Below, piece by piece: positions 44,814 to 54,390 of a stretch of DNA of 64,000 nucleotides. A program made the position numbers and the translations under genes. This stretch comes from Botrytis cinerea B05.10. Taxonomy: Eukaryota > Ascomycota > Leotiomycetes > Helotiales > Sclerotiniaceae. Every line of letters begins with the position of its first letter. Position 1 is the stretch's first letter. The stretch spans positions 992,001 through 1,056,000 of the forward strand of contig NC_037315.1 of the NCBI RefSeq assembly GCF_000143535.2. Reading direction: 5' to 3'. Below the pieces are notes generated by a model. It worked only from the letters and a program-made list of their open reading frames with translations. It was not told where the DNA came from and made no database searches.

Positions 44814-47473
44814 ATGCCGATGTCTTCTTGGAGGTATCTGGCCTTTTTCCTATTGCCTATCCTCGGCCTTCTTGAACAGACTTTGGCTTCAGCAACTTCA
44901 GCAACCCCTGTTCCTCCTCTCACTGTCCTTCCAAGTGGTAATTGGTAAGTTTTTGTCGATCTTCAAGCGTCTATCTAAGCACGTCAATTGTTAACAATGT
45001 CATTAGGAATGGTATCGACGGGAATTGGTCAAGCTTTTGGCTTACAGTGGGAACACCTCCTCAACCTGTCTTGGTCTTCATATCAACAGCAAGCAATCAA
45101 CCCTGGGTCGTGTCACCAGACGGTTGTAGTCCATCAGACCCAGGAACATGTTATAGCTCGAGAGGTTTGAATTTTAATTCAAACTCGTCAGCCACATGGT
45201 GCGTAGACTGCATGGAATACTTTGTATAATCATGGCATTAATAAAAATTTAGGGTACCAAACACCATTAATCCCGGAGGCGAATTTGCTTTGGAAGTTGA
45301 GTCCAGTCTAGGCCTTACTGGCAATGGAGACTATGGCAACGATACCATTCTTTTGGGATCCCCGGGTAGTGGATCTCCCTCCCTCAGTTCACAAGTGCTC
45401 GCAACAATCGCGACCCATGACTTTTGGCTGGGTCTTTTTGGTCTTAATCCGGCACCCACAAATTTCTCGAGCAAAACTGAACCTGCCCCAAGTTATATGT
45501 CCAATCTCAAGTCTCAAGGCCATATTCCATCATTATCATATGGCTACACTGCAGGTGCTTACTATCGTAATGGTGGAGGAGCCAATGGTGGGGGAGTCTT
45601 AGGCAATCTTACTTTAGGTGGTTATGAAGAATCTCTCTTCGTACCAAATAATCTTACCGTCGATTTTGCCACTTCTGGCGATGACCTAACGATTGATGTC
45701 AATGCAATCACAGTTAAATCACCGGGAGGGACATCTCAAGTCGTATCATCGCCATCATCCTCTTTTCCAGCTTTTATTGATTCATCGGTCCCATACCTAT
45801 ATCTACCAACGAGTATATGCCAAAAGTTCGAAGAAGCTATTGGTATCTCCTACGATTCAGAATCGGAACTGTATTTACTGACTGACGCCCAACATACTGC
45901 ACTTGTTAACCGAAATGCTTCTGTTGTATTTACTCTCACAAATTCGACGTCCAAAGCCATGGTGAACATCACACTCCCATACGCTGCTTTTGATTGGTGG
46001 GCCGAGTATCCTCTTGTACAGAACAGCACCCGATATTTCCCTCTCAAACGAGCAACCGATAATTCTCAAATCACACTTGGACGAGCATTTCTCCAAGAGG
46101 CGTACCTGATTGCCGACTATGAACGTTCCCAATTCTCCATTCATCAACGCAACTGGACCACATTCTACCCCACCTCAAATCCAACTACAATCTTTCCCCT
46201 CAATAATCCCGCACCATTGTCTTCTTCAAAATCAAAAATTTCGACTCCTGTCATAGCAGCCATTGTACTCGCAATTCTTACTTCAATAGCTTTAACCCTC
46301 TGTCTAACAATTTTCATTCTTCACCGCGTACATCAGCGCAAACAAACTCCTGGACGGTCAAATACCGTTTCCACTTTCGCATCAACTTCTCGAAGCCTCT
46401 CGAAAAAAGAGTCATTTCGCTCTGCTCCTTCCTCTCCTTTACCTCTCCCCTTCATCTCCAGCAAAGATAAATCGGACAAAAAATCCAAACACGTCTCCAA
46501 TGCACCTTCAGAGCTAAGTTTCTTCGACAAGGGCACTAATTCTGTCCTTCTTACACCATCCAATCGCTCTTTAGTTTCTCTGAACATTGGTAAAGCTATC
46601 GGAAGCCCCAATCTCACACTAAACCCTCAATACAACAACTCCGGTGTTTCTATTTCCCGAAACCCCAGCCAAAGCAATGCAGCAGATACCGTTCTTAACA
46701 AAAATCTCAATTTGGTTCCTACCGAGCCTAAACCTGCATTCCATCTCGCAAGTCTTTCTACGCGTCGTAAAGAGCGTAAGAAGAAGAGAAAGGAAAAAGC
46801 TCAAGAGATTTATGAATTGAGTGGTGGTAGTGATGCTTTATGCTGGGCCGAAATGGATGAGATGGATGAAGAACTAGAGGAAATGGATATGGATAGTCGT
46901 GCAAGTAGTCCAGCTTTAAGCGCACTCAGTTTTGCAAGCGATGCCGCTCTCATCACATCTAATCCTGAGAAACCAAAACCATGGATGGATAACGATCGCG
47001 AAATTCGCGGGAGTGGAAGTATCATGAATATGGGCATGAATAGAGATAGTGGCATGGAACGTATGAACCGAATGGACAAAGAAGCAGAAGCATACCGAGA
47101 GCGAAGCGGTGGTCATAGTCATCCCGGGACAGGAAATGATACTGTGACGACAAACAACAGTCGTGGGAGAGAATCACACTTTACAAATACGACGATGGGA
47201 CTAGATACTCCGACCGATGGGGTTGGAACGGGGGGGACGTGGGAGTTTGAAAAGTATTTGGATGCTAGTAGATTACCTTGGGTACAGAGAGGAAGTGGTT
47301 TGGGCGTGGTAGTTGAACCTCCTTCGCCGGTAGCGCAGCCTGTTGCCGCGATGCCGGCGCTGAGGGAGGGAGCTCAGGCCCCGGGTAAGAAAGTGGAAAT
47401 TGTGAACGATTCGATGAAGAGTTCAGGACAGAAGAGAGAGAGTGAGAAGGGAGTTATTTGGGGAAGGTTCTAG
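44814..47473 (+). CDS. Membrane-anchored aspartic-protease-like protein with degenerate active site
   Basis: Exons 44814-44944, 45007-45198 and 45253-47473 encode 847 residues. A signal peptide (SWRYLAFFLLPILGLLEQTL, then ASA) leads into a peptidase A1 fold: NWSSFWLTVGTPPQPVLVFI, then STASNQPWV where DTGS is expected, so the first catalytic Asp is replaced by Ser. The second site reads AFIDSSVPYLYLP, with Asp kept but the Thr-Gly lost. About ten N-glycosylation sites are present. A transmembrane helix (STPVIAAIVLAILTSIALTL and following residues) lies near residue 430. The roughly 400-residue Ser/Arg-rich cytoplasmic tail includes a basic KERKKKRKEKAQEIYEL segment and an acidic DEMDEELEEMDMDS segment. 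Family knowledge: such proteins are common in ascomycetes. I infer a non-catalytic receptor or wall-sensor role. Confidence 0.85.
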
Positions 47474-48025
47474 AATCATTTTACTCGCCGACTTGTTTGA
47501 CCTCTGTGCCTGTGTTACCCTGTCGTAACATGGCACATTTTGTAAGTTACTATTTGGAAAGAAAAGATAAAAAGAAAGAAAGACCAGGATTTGTATGGAT
47601 TACGAATGGGAGGAATTTTATATATTCATGTATTTGCATATCATTATCATCCTACCGGAAATGTTGGGAGTCGGGATATAAACAGGATAAGGGATTAGGA
47701 AGACAGTTTCACGATTTGATACCATGGTTTGAAAAAAGAAAAGAGGTGGAAGGAAGGGGATTTCGTTACTTTTTCTTATGGATACATTGTTGAGCAATTG
47801 GATGGTACCTATTCAACGTATTTTTCGTGCCGGATAAAATGCGGTCTTCATTGTCTGAATATCTATGATACATTTTTCACCAACGTCTCTTATATATTGG
47901 GTCATAGTTGACTCTATCGTTTTCACGTGAGATTTCTCCCAAAATTTCATTAACGCACACACTTGTTTTCCGCAAGATAATCCGCTAATACGTATCTCCC
48001 CTAATCTCATCTCACAATTCATCCC
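47474..48025. other. Intergenic region without a recognisable gene
   Basis: Convergent 3' flanks of the protease-like gene and microprotein B6. A CACGTG site lies at 47924-47929. Confidence 0.5.
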
Positions 48026-48475
48026 TCATACCTCTCCATGCCCAGTATAAGGTGGCGGCGCCCCTAGCATCTCTACATCTCTATCCACCACCACATCAAA
48101 ATCATTGATCCCATTCCTCCCACCATTACCATTCATTCTCTCCATTCCATCTACTCCCTCCACCCTTTCTCCACCTTCAACAATACCCCTTCCTCCTCTC
48201 CCCCCAACCTCGCAATACCTCCCCATCCCCCCTCTTCTAAACGGTAAAGCACCTCTCAATCCTTTCCCCCGACTCCCAATACCGCCTCTTTGGAGAGGAA
48301 TCCTGGTTTTATTTTCTGACCCGTCGGCTCTTTGAGGGTTTAGATTTGCAGATGCCGTTCGTATTTCGGTACAGATTTGGTATTTACAGATAAGGAAGAA
48401 GCTGATGAGGAGGAGGAACAGAAGGAGAAAGATTGTGAGGAGGATATAGCCCATGATCGGGATGGCGGGGTCCAT
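48026..48475 (-). CDS. Single-pass membrane protein with Gly/Arg-rich tail and PPPY motif (B6)
   Basis: One exon encodes 149 residues from the ATG at 48475 (MDPAIPIMGYILLTIFLLLF). One strong hydrophobic segment covers about residues 8-30 and is followed by a tail rich in Gly and Arg (LQRGGIGSRGKGLRG, RGGRGIVEGGERVEG). The C terminus reads MLGAPPPYTGHGEV. PPPY is a binding site for WW domains such as those of Rsp5/Nedd4 ubiquitin ligases, so this could be an adaptor or a regulated membrane protein; that is inference. No named family recognised. It is one of six small membrane proteins encoded on this strand between 48.0 and 53.4 kb. Confidence 0.6.
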   Translation of the reverse strand: MDPAIPIMGYILLTIFLLLFLLLISFFLICKYQICTEIRTASANLNPQRADGSENKTRIPLQRGGIGSRGKGLRGALPFRRGGMGRYCEVGGRGGRGIVEGGERVEGVDGMERMNGNGGRNGINDFDVVVDRDVEMLGAPPPYTGHGEV

Positions 48476-48987
48476 GGTGGTGGAAGCGAGGAGAATATGG
48501 GGGGTGAAGATTTTGTTGATGATAAAGTGAGGTTGAGAGGATAGATGGTTAATGAGAATTTGTGACGATGAAGGGAAAGTGAGACTGTAGATGTGTCAAT
48601 CGTGAGAATTTGGTGAGAAAACAATACCACGTTCTGGCTACAAGTTTTCTGGCACAATTTTTTTTTTTTTTTGACTATGAGGATGTGAAGATTTGGTTCT
48701 TGATAGACTGGTTTGAAAAGGAAAGAAAAGTAGTACGAAGAATTCAGAAAAAGAACATGTTATTAAAGTAGAAAAGTCCTCAAGACACAAGATATTGACT
48801 CACTTATTCAAAGTCTCCTGCAGATCTGGAAATTCAAAAAGATCTTGTGTGTGATACGACTCTAGTAGATGAACATGTTTGGGTGGAGTGACCCGATGAT
48901 AGTTTTTGCAGTCATGGATTATGATTCGCATTCACAATCACACTCACGAATGAATCATCAAAGTCAAGTAGTCATCACTTGAATGGA

Positions 48988-49173
48988 TTAAAAAACTCTG
49001 AATGAGAAGAGATGCAGAATCTTCATTGTTGAAATTTCAGCAATCAAACACCATGCCCCTATAAAATTGAAGCCTATAGAACTCCAAATATTTGTCCGCA
49101 AATTTTGATTCTTCCCTTCCATCTCCATCCCGAAAATCAGCGCAGCATATATCAAGATCACCCAGCGAAACAT
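48988..49173 (-). CDS. Possible 61-residue protein with hydrophobic N terminus
   Basis: The frame starts MFRWVILIYAALIFGMEMEG, resembling a short signal peptide or anchor, followed by a mixed region ending in FSFRVF. There is no intron or other support. It lies on the same strand and in the same interval as the better-supported small membrane proteins, but a chance frame is quite possible. Confidence 0.2.
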   Translation of the reverse strand: MFRWVILIYAALIFGMEMEGKNQNLRTNIWSSIGFNFIGAWCLIAEISTMKILHLFSFRVF

Positions 49174-49271
49174 ATCATGCCAGTCGAATTTATCCTATTC
49201 CGAGATGCAGCTCAGGGAACTCACATATCAATCATATCCGTCGAGAAATTTGGGCTCAAGTAACAATTTAG

Positions 49272-49859
49272 CTATATGGAGGAGGAGGAAAGACCGTAAC
49301 TAGTGAGTCTCTCTCTAGAGTGACATCTTATTTCAGCGCATGGAGAAGGAAATACCGGGGCTGGATCAGAGAGAATGTATGTTATTGTTGTCGTAGGATT
49401 ACCGTGAAGTGCGGATTTTCTCTCGCCGCTAGTTTTTTCGATGAAGCCATTTGAAGCCAAACTAGATACTGAAGAGTGTTTTGGAGTAAGATTGACGAGC
49501 GGAGTGTTGGTTGTAGGCAGCTGATATGTTGTTGGATTTTTGCTGTTGTCCGAGATTTTGCACCACATTTTTGAAGTCCAATGCTTGATTGTGCGATTGA
49601 CATTTGCCAAAGAAATAGCAATAGCGTCTGAGACGAAGGTTATACCCAAGGCTGCTATGAAAAGAGGGACCACAGCGATAAACGTAATTGCGAACAAGAC
49701 CCAGCCGACAAGGCAACCCACAGCAAGCGGCCCATAAGCTGCAAGAAACAAAACCTTGTCGAAAACCATACGAACTAGCTGGTTTTGAGGCTTGTTCTCA
49801 GTAGCTTCGAAATAGACCATTATTTCCCCCAATATATCCATAGGATTATAAGACCGCAT
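49272..49859 (-). CDS. Membrane protein with long hydrophobic hairpin (B5)
   Basis: One exon encodes 195 residues from the ATG at 49859; the frame is open further upstream but starts with TTG. An N-terminal amphipathic segment (MDILGEIMVYFEATENKPQN) precedes an uninterrupted hydrophobic stretch at residues 36-76 (LFLAAYGPLAVGCLVGWVLF onward, with an internal VVPLF). The polar C-terminal half is Ser/Thr-rich (TPLVNLTPKHSSVSSLAS). The stretch is long for one helix and suggests a re-entrant hairpin or two tight helices, as in promethin/LDAF1 or oleosin-like lipid-droplet proteins. That assignment is a structural analogy only. It sits between microproteins B6 and B4 on the same strand. Confidence 0.6.
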   Translation of the reverse strand: MRSYNPMDILGEIMVYFEATENKPQNQLVRMVFDKVLFLAAYGPLAVGCLVGWVLFAITFIAVVPLFIAALGITFVSDAIAISLANVNRTIKHWTSKMWCKISDNSKNPTTYQLPTTNTPLVNLTPKHSSVSSLASNGFIEKTSGERKSALHGNPTTTITYILSDPAPVFPSPCAEIRCHSRERLTSYGLSSSSI

Positions 49860-50259
49860 ATTTGATGATTCGCAGAGTGTGATTGTAATGGTGGAAAGAG
49901 CTTTCAAGCTTGATTGAAGCCTTTCAAATCTCAACTTGCTTTCGAGATTCGTGATTCAAGTATAATGAGGCTGGTGTGGTTGAAGATACTTGCAAACTAC
50001 TACGCTTTCGAAATGCGACTGGAATCTTGAAGGTAGAGATATCGTATTAGGAAGCGTCAATCCAGCCAGTATAACGCGTATAATGATATAGCATGATGTC
50101 GTATATTCACTCGAGTCGTCGGTGAAGTCATACGGTATGGGCAGTTCAATAGCGATGAGCCAGAAAAGCCTTCTTTTCTAATTTCCTATGAAACAATTGC
50201 CTTTTCCCTCACTCCATAGTCGTAACTCTATAATCTTTCCCCTTACCCGTGAAGCCACA

Positions 50260-50508
50260 TCAATATTTTTCCGAATAAACATTCGGCGGTACACTGATCA
50301 TGGCAAACTCCTCTAGTCGACGTGCTCTCTCTTTTGCCTTTTCTTCCCTACTTATCTGAGCCTTTAGTTTTCTCTTCTTGAGACATCCATATCCGCAGCA
50401 GACGAATATCAATATAAACACCAGCACCGCCCCAGCTATGCAGAAAACTAGACCGTAAATGGAGCTGTTATCATGATTTGGATATGTGATAGATGTAGCG
50501 CTGTCCAT
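50260..50508 (-). CDS. 82-residue single-pass membrane microprotein with basic helix (B4)
   Basis: The start is the ATG at 50508 (MDSATSITYPNHDNSSIYGL). A polar N terminus with one N-glycosylation sequon (NSS) precedes a membrane helix at residues 18-38. CCGYGC and a strongly basic cytosolic helix follow (LKKRKLKAQISREEKAKERA, RRLEEF), ending in PPNVYSEKY. The Cys cluster at the membrane edge could be palmitoylated. A candidate leader intron (50569-50511, GTGCGT donor, TTTTCTAG acceptor) ends 2 nt before the ATG and supports a real transcript. The N-out, C-in topology follows the positive-inside rule. Family and function are unknown. Confidence 0.6.
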   Translation of the reverse strand: MDSATSITYPNHDNSSIYGLVFCIAGAVLVFILIFVCCGYGCLKKRKLKAQISREEKAKERARRLEEFAMISVPPNVYSEKY

Positions 50509-50510
50509 AT

Positions 50511-50569
50511 CTAGAAAACAATTCTCGAGATGAAGCTCTTCTAGAATCGTAAGTTACTCAAGTACGCAC
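50511..50569 (-). other. Candidate 5' leader intron of microprotein B4
   Basis: 59 nt on the minus strand from GTGCGT to TTTTCTAG. The branch site is not canonical. Only AT separates the acceptor from the start codon. Confidence 0.5.
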
Positions 50570-51502
50570 GAGATCTCTCGGGATCGCGGACTCCAAAGAG
50601 TAAGAAGGTGTAATGGCAATTTTAATGAATATAGCTACTAGCTTTAGAAGATAATGTAAAAGAACATACGAAAATACGATTTCTCAGTGCATTCAGATGG
50701 ATACATAACAGAAATCAGGCAAGAGATGGGAGGTTGGGGAAGCGAAAAGGGGTAGGCGGAAATGAAAAATGCGCTTTCCAAATTTGGGATGTTGGGGAGT
50801 TCACAAAAAACTTGACTTCACAATCTTCATGGGTCTTGGAAATTGAGGAATTAGTTAGATGCATAAATACATAAACTGGTGAGATTATGAGAAACTCAAG
50901 ATGGGATTATGAGATTCCGGTTCAAGTCAAGTCAAGTCCTCGACTGCCACATTCTTCCATTCCAGAAATACATTCCAACGCAACGGAACCGAAGAGAAAG
51001 GCCACACACGAATGAGTATCGATATTGAAGTGGTTGCTTCGTGATTCAACCTCTTTAAAACTATGAGGACTACTCTGAGCAGATAATCCTTAGGGTTTAG
51101 CGCATAAAAATCCACCGGATGAGAGTCTATGAATTGTCTTTATTCCTCGTTTGGAATTTGACTAACCTAAGGGAAAATTGAAAAATCGAGCAACTCTCGG
51201 AACGCCACAACTCATACCCTTGATTAATTTCGAACAATTATTCGTAGCTATCAATATTCTTAGGCCTAAAATGATATTTGAGATGACCTGATCTCTCATA
51301 CCATTAGTTCGAGCACCATTCTTACAATGCCCCCATGTTGCATTTCCAAAATACACATTGACCAAAAACCGTAAAGCAAAGAAAAAGTAGTCTTCATCAC
51401 AAGCACTATGATGACTCAACGCAGTAGTTCGCCAACTGACGCGTATCAAGATAATTCTTGCCCAAGAAAATTTGAGATAGATACAAGGGATCGATTCCAT
51501 AG
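50570..51502. other. Intergenic region without a recognisable gene
   Basis: Frames at 50927-51115 and 51162-51506 (minus) are short; the second overlaps the 3' side of microprotein B3. A telomere-like TTAGGGTTTAG occurs near 51092. Confidence 0.45.
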
Positions 51503-51658
51503 TCAAGAACCACCATCACCATCATCGGGACCGTAGTCACCGTCGCCACCGCCATACCCGCCACCGGCATTCCTATTGCTACAAAAATAGACAAGGAAGG
51601 ACATTAGAACAAAAAGTTCACCTGCGACTGCCAATTCAATGATGAGATTATTCTCCAT
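51503..51658 (-). CDS. 51-residue membrane microprotein with Gly/Asp-rich tail (B3)
   Basis: The start is the ATG at 51658 (MENNLIIELAVAGELFVLMS). A hydrophobic segment with two acidic residues covers about residues 5-26, then SNRNAGGGYGGGDGDYGPDD and a final Gly/Asp/Ser run. The tail is acidic and glycine-rich, unlike the basic tails of its neighbours. The frame is short and there is no intron support. It is retained because it shares orientation and layout with the other small membrane proteins here. Function unknown. Confidence 0.4.
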   Translation of the reverse strand: MENNLIIELAVAGELFVLMSFLVYFCSNRNAGGGYGGGDGDYGPDDGDGGS

Positions 51659-52579
51659 TTCGTATCTATGATGAATCACTGATTTCGGAACAGTTTTTGA
51701 ACAAAGCAGCTTCTCATAAACGTGTTGAAAGAAGATTGAGTTCTGTACTGCAAGATTGAAAAAACTGGGAGCTCGAGAGGTGCATTAATGATCAATATAC
51801 TCTACAATAACAATGACTCCTAACATATAAAAATGACTTATATTACTCATACTAATATTTCACAGGAAAATATTGATTGTGAGCCATTGCTCTTGATATA
51901 TCGCAGCAGAGGATTGTAAAGAAATACAATTTTGCTAGATCTGAGGGGCGTGTCGAAGTATTAAATGGAGAGCAAAAAGACATGGTTTTAGGATTTACAA
52001 TTGGTGCTAATGGATCTCCTAGAGCTTGGTTCGATGGATGAAAGAGAAGACCATTGATGAGCGGAGGTGATTATAGCTCTCACTATGAGGTATCTTAACA
52101 TTGTTTAAAAAGATTGACTGTGCTAGTCATTATGAAAAAGACCTGGGAGAAGACAACACAAAAGTCTCAACGGTTGATAGTAAGAAGCAATGCAAACATG
52201 TCTAATTCTGATGAACTATATAATCCCTAGAAAGTATTCCCCCTAGTCTAAGCGCCGTCCAAATCCAAATATCTACAAAATTTCTAGGAAGACCATCACT
52301 GAACATTTACACAAGTTTCTGCAACTACTGTGCGACGGAAAAAGAAACTTTAATTCCTGGCCCTCATGTCTCCTAGCCTCAGCTCTGTAATTCATAACCT
52401 CAACCTCGAAACTTGCGAAGATGACTGTGTCTACCACCATTGGTGATCAACGGCTGCGGACTCGATGAAATTGTGGAAATCAGGCTAACGTCAAGAATCA
52501 GATTTGATGACGAAGCAGCAGAGTTTTGGAAACCTGCTGCGGCAGATAAAGTACTCAAGGGTTCCACTGTAAAGGATGA
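51659..52579. other. Intergenic region without a recognisable gene
   Basis: AT-rich DNA between microproteins B3 and B2. I saw no supported feature on either strand. Confidence 0.5.
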
Positions 52580-52996
52580 TTAAATATCGATAGACGAAGC
52601 ACTACTAGTAGCTGCGATTGACAGCGATGGTATATCGGTTGATGTAGCTGTAGAAGCGGGAATGGTGACAGATTGACTATCTCGACTACCGAGTTTTGTC
52701 TCTGGAGTAAATGAACGATGCCTGTTTCGATGCTGAGACAATGTACCGCCATGAACATGAGACGGGTGAACTTGGAAGGATTCGCTTCTCTCAACACTAA
52801 CATGCGTAGTAATCGTCGTTTTTGAAGACATGCTTCTAGCATGAATGTTGTATGAATTCATGTCCGCCATTTCACGCTTTCCGGGGGGTCGATGTTGGCT
52901 ATGGGACTTGTGCAAAAGGATGAAAGCAGCAATGCCTCCTCCGCAGGCAATCAAGAATCCAAGGAATATTAGACCTTGTTTAGTGTTGTGATGCAT
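52580..52996 (-). CDS. Single-pass membrane protein with Ser/Thr/His-rich tail (B2)
   Basis: One exon encodes 138 residues from the ATG at 52996 (MHHNTKQGLIFLGFLIACGG). The membrane helix covers residues 8-28 and has a GGG in its middle; HKSHSQHRPPGKRE follows, then a polar Ser/Thr-rich tail (SSKTTITTHVSVERSESFQV) ending in ASSIDI. The start codon lies only 33 nt after the stop codon of B1 on the same strand, so both may sit on one transcript. No named family recognised. The tail would be cytosolic by the positive-inside rule. Confidence 0.55.
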   Translation of the reverse strand: MHHNTKQGLIFLGFLIACGGGIAAFILLHKSHSQHRPPGKREMADMNSYNIHARSMSSKTTITTHVSVERSESFQVHPSHVHGGTLSQHRNRHRSFTPETKLGSRDSQSVTIPASTATSTDIPSLSIAATSSASSIDI

Positions 52997-53029
52997 TTTT
53001 GAGGATTTTGAAAGGATAGCGTGATGATG

Positions 53030-53377
53030 TTATTTGCCTCCTTCAGAGCTGCTTGATATCTGATTTTGAGGGCGAGTGTGTGCTATGGGCGCTCGCCTTG
53101 GATGCCGAGTATATGTTGAACGAGCTCGCTTTATTTGTCGAGTGCGTGCGGGATGTGAACGCCCTGGTAACCGAGTATGTATTGAATGTGAGACTTTTGG
53201 CTGCCGAATGTGTGCTGGTCGAGGACGTCTTGGAAGTTGTCCTAATTCCAAAAGGTTTAGAATAGAGTTGTTATTGGTCTTACGAGGTTGGCGGAAAGAA
53301 CAGTAAAGAAGAATTGCGGCTACAAATATGAAGCAAGCGCCTGTGATTGCAAACACATTTTCTTTGCTGAATTCCAT
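53030..53377 (-). CDS. Single-pass membrane protein with five 11-residue Arg/His repeats (B1)
   Basis: One exon encodes 115 residues from the ATG at 53377 (MEFSKENVFAITGACFIFVA). The membrane helix covers residues 8-27, then SFRQPRKTNNN and a tail made of five tandem 11-residue repeats such as RPRPAHIRQPK, VSHSIHTRLPG, RSHPARTRQIK, RARSTYTRHPR and RAPIAHTRPQN. The core shared by the units is an aromatic or His residue, Thr/Ile and Arg, often followed by Pro. The tail is very basic (about a quarter Arg) and could bind acidic lipid, nucleic acid or an acidic partner. B2 begins 33 nt after its stop. Function unknown. Confidence 0.55.
   Translation of the reverse strand: MEFSKENVFAITGACFIFVAAILLYCSFRQPRKTNNNSILNLLELGQLPRRPRPAHIRQPKVSHSIHTRLPGRSHPARTRQIKRARSTYTRHPRRAPIAHTRPQNQISSSSEGGK
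53074..53238. repeat. Five tandem 33-bp units inside microprotein B1
   Basis: Units start at 53074, 53107, 53140, 53173 and 53206, each beginning GAGTRTGTG-like (GAATGTGTG in the last). Divergence between units is high while the 33-bp spacing is exact, which points to an old duplication kept in frame. Confidence 0.9.
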
Positions 53378-54390
53378 TTATTCATGACTGTTTTTGTTTT
53401 GAAATCAGCGAATGATCTTGTGATCAAGTGAATTTCTGGCAAGAAAGATGACTGCAACGGTATTGTATGGAGCTTGGAAGTGTGAGTGGGCGGGCTCGAA
53501 ATTTTCGGAAATGCGATTGATACAAAGATAAAGTATGGTCCCTAGTCGTTACTGTTCTATGTGAAAAGTGAGGTTTCTCGAAATAGAAAGAGCAAACGGT
53601 TAGAAGCAGATGTGCGCGGGCTTCATGCGGCATCAGAGGTTTGTACAATGATATAAGTAATGTGTTCTCAAACAACTGATGAACCATCATACCTGTGTTA
53701 TTCAGTGATATGTATATATTTCATACACATTCTGCTAAACTTATGGTAGCAAGCCTCACAGCTAGAAATCATTGGCCGCCAGAAACGAACAGAGTTCTTG
53801 CTTTGTCACAGCTTACAACTATATACCAACATAGACACTCTCTTTTGCCCTGCAACCATCATCTTTGATAGTAGGTGGGAAATGATACCAAGGAAAGAAT
53901 TCTCGGGCACAAGATCTCCAAGTGAAGCGGTCTCAAAGAAACGAAACGAGGAGAGAGGCGTATACGGACTACCCAAGTGAGTAGACCAACTGTATAAAGT
54001 TTTAAAGGTATTCCAAACTTTTGCGAATGCTTGCGGCAGGATTGGAAAATGAAAGGAAACTTCCAGTACCACAATACTGAGCATTTTCAGGAATAGTACA
54101 GTCGTAGACTACAGCTCAGCTTTGTGATGTCTCTTCTTGAAAAGAACGTAGAGATGAGAGGATTCTGATAAAAGCTGTACGCCAGCAAACTTCTCTGTAT
54201 CATTATTTGTCTTTACCATTATCCGCCGTGTCAAATCTTGTACCACTTTTCACTCTTATATTTGCTTGCATTGCCATGTTTCAAAATGTAATACTTGTTC
54301 AAATTTAAAAGAGTTAACCCAAATGAAGCAGCGCTACTAGTCATTATCATAATCGTCATAAAGCATTGTGTGCCACCCCCGTCAACATCA
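53378..54390. other. Intergenic region without a recognisable gene
   Basis: Upstream DNA of microprotein B1 and the 3' flank of the short-chain dehydrogenase gene. Short frames at 53424-53690 and 53806-54084 lack features. Confidence 0.5.
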
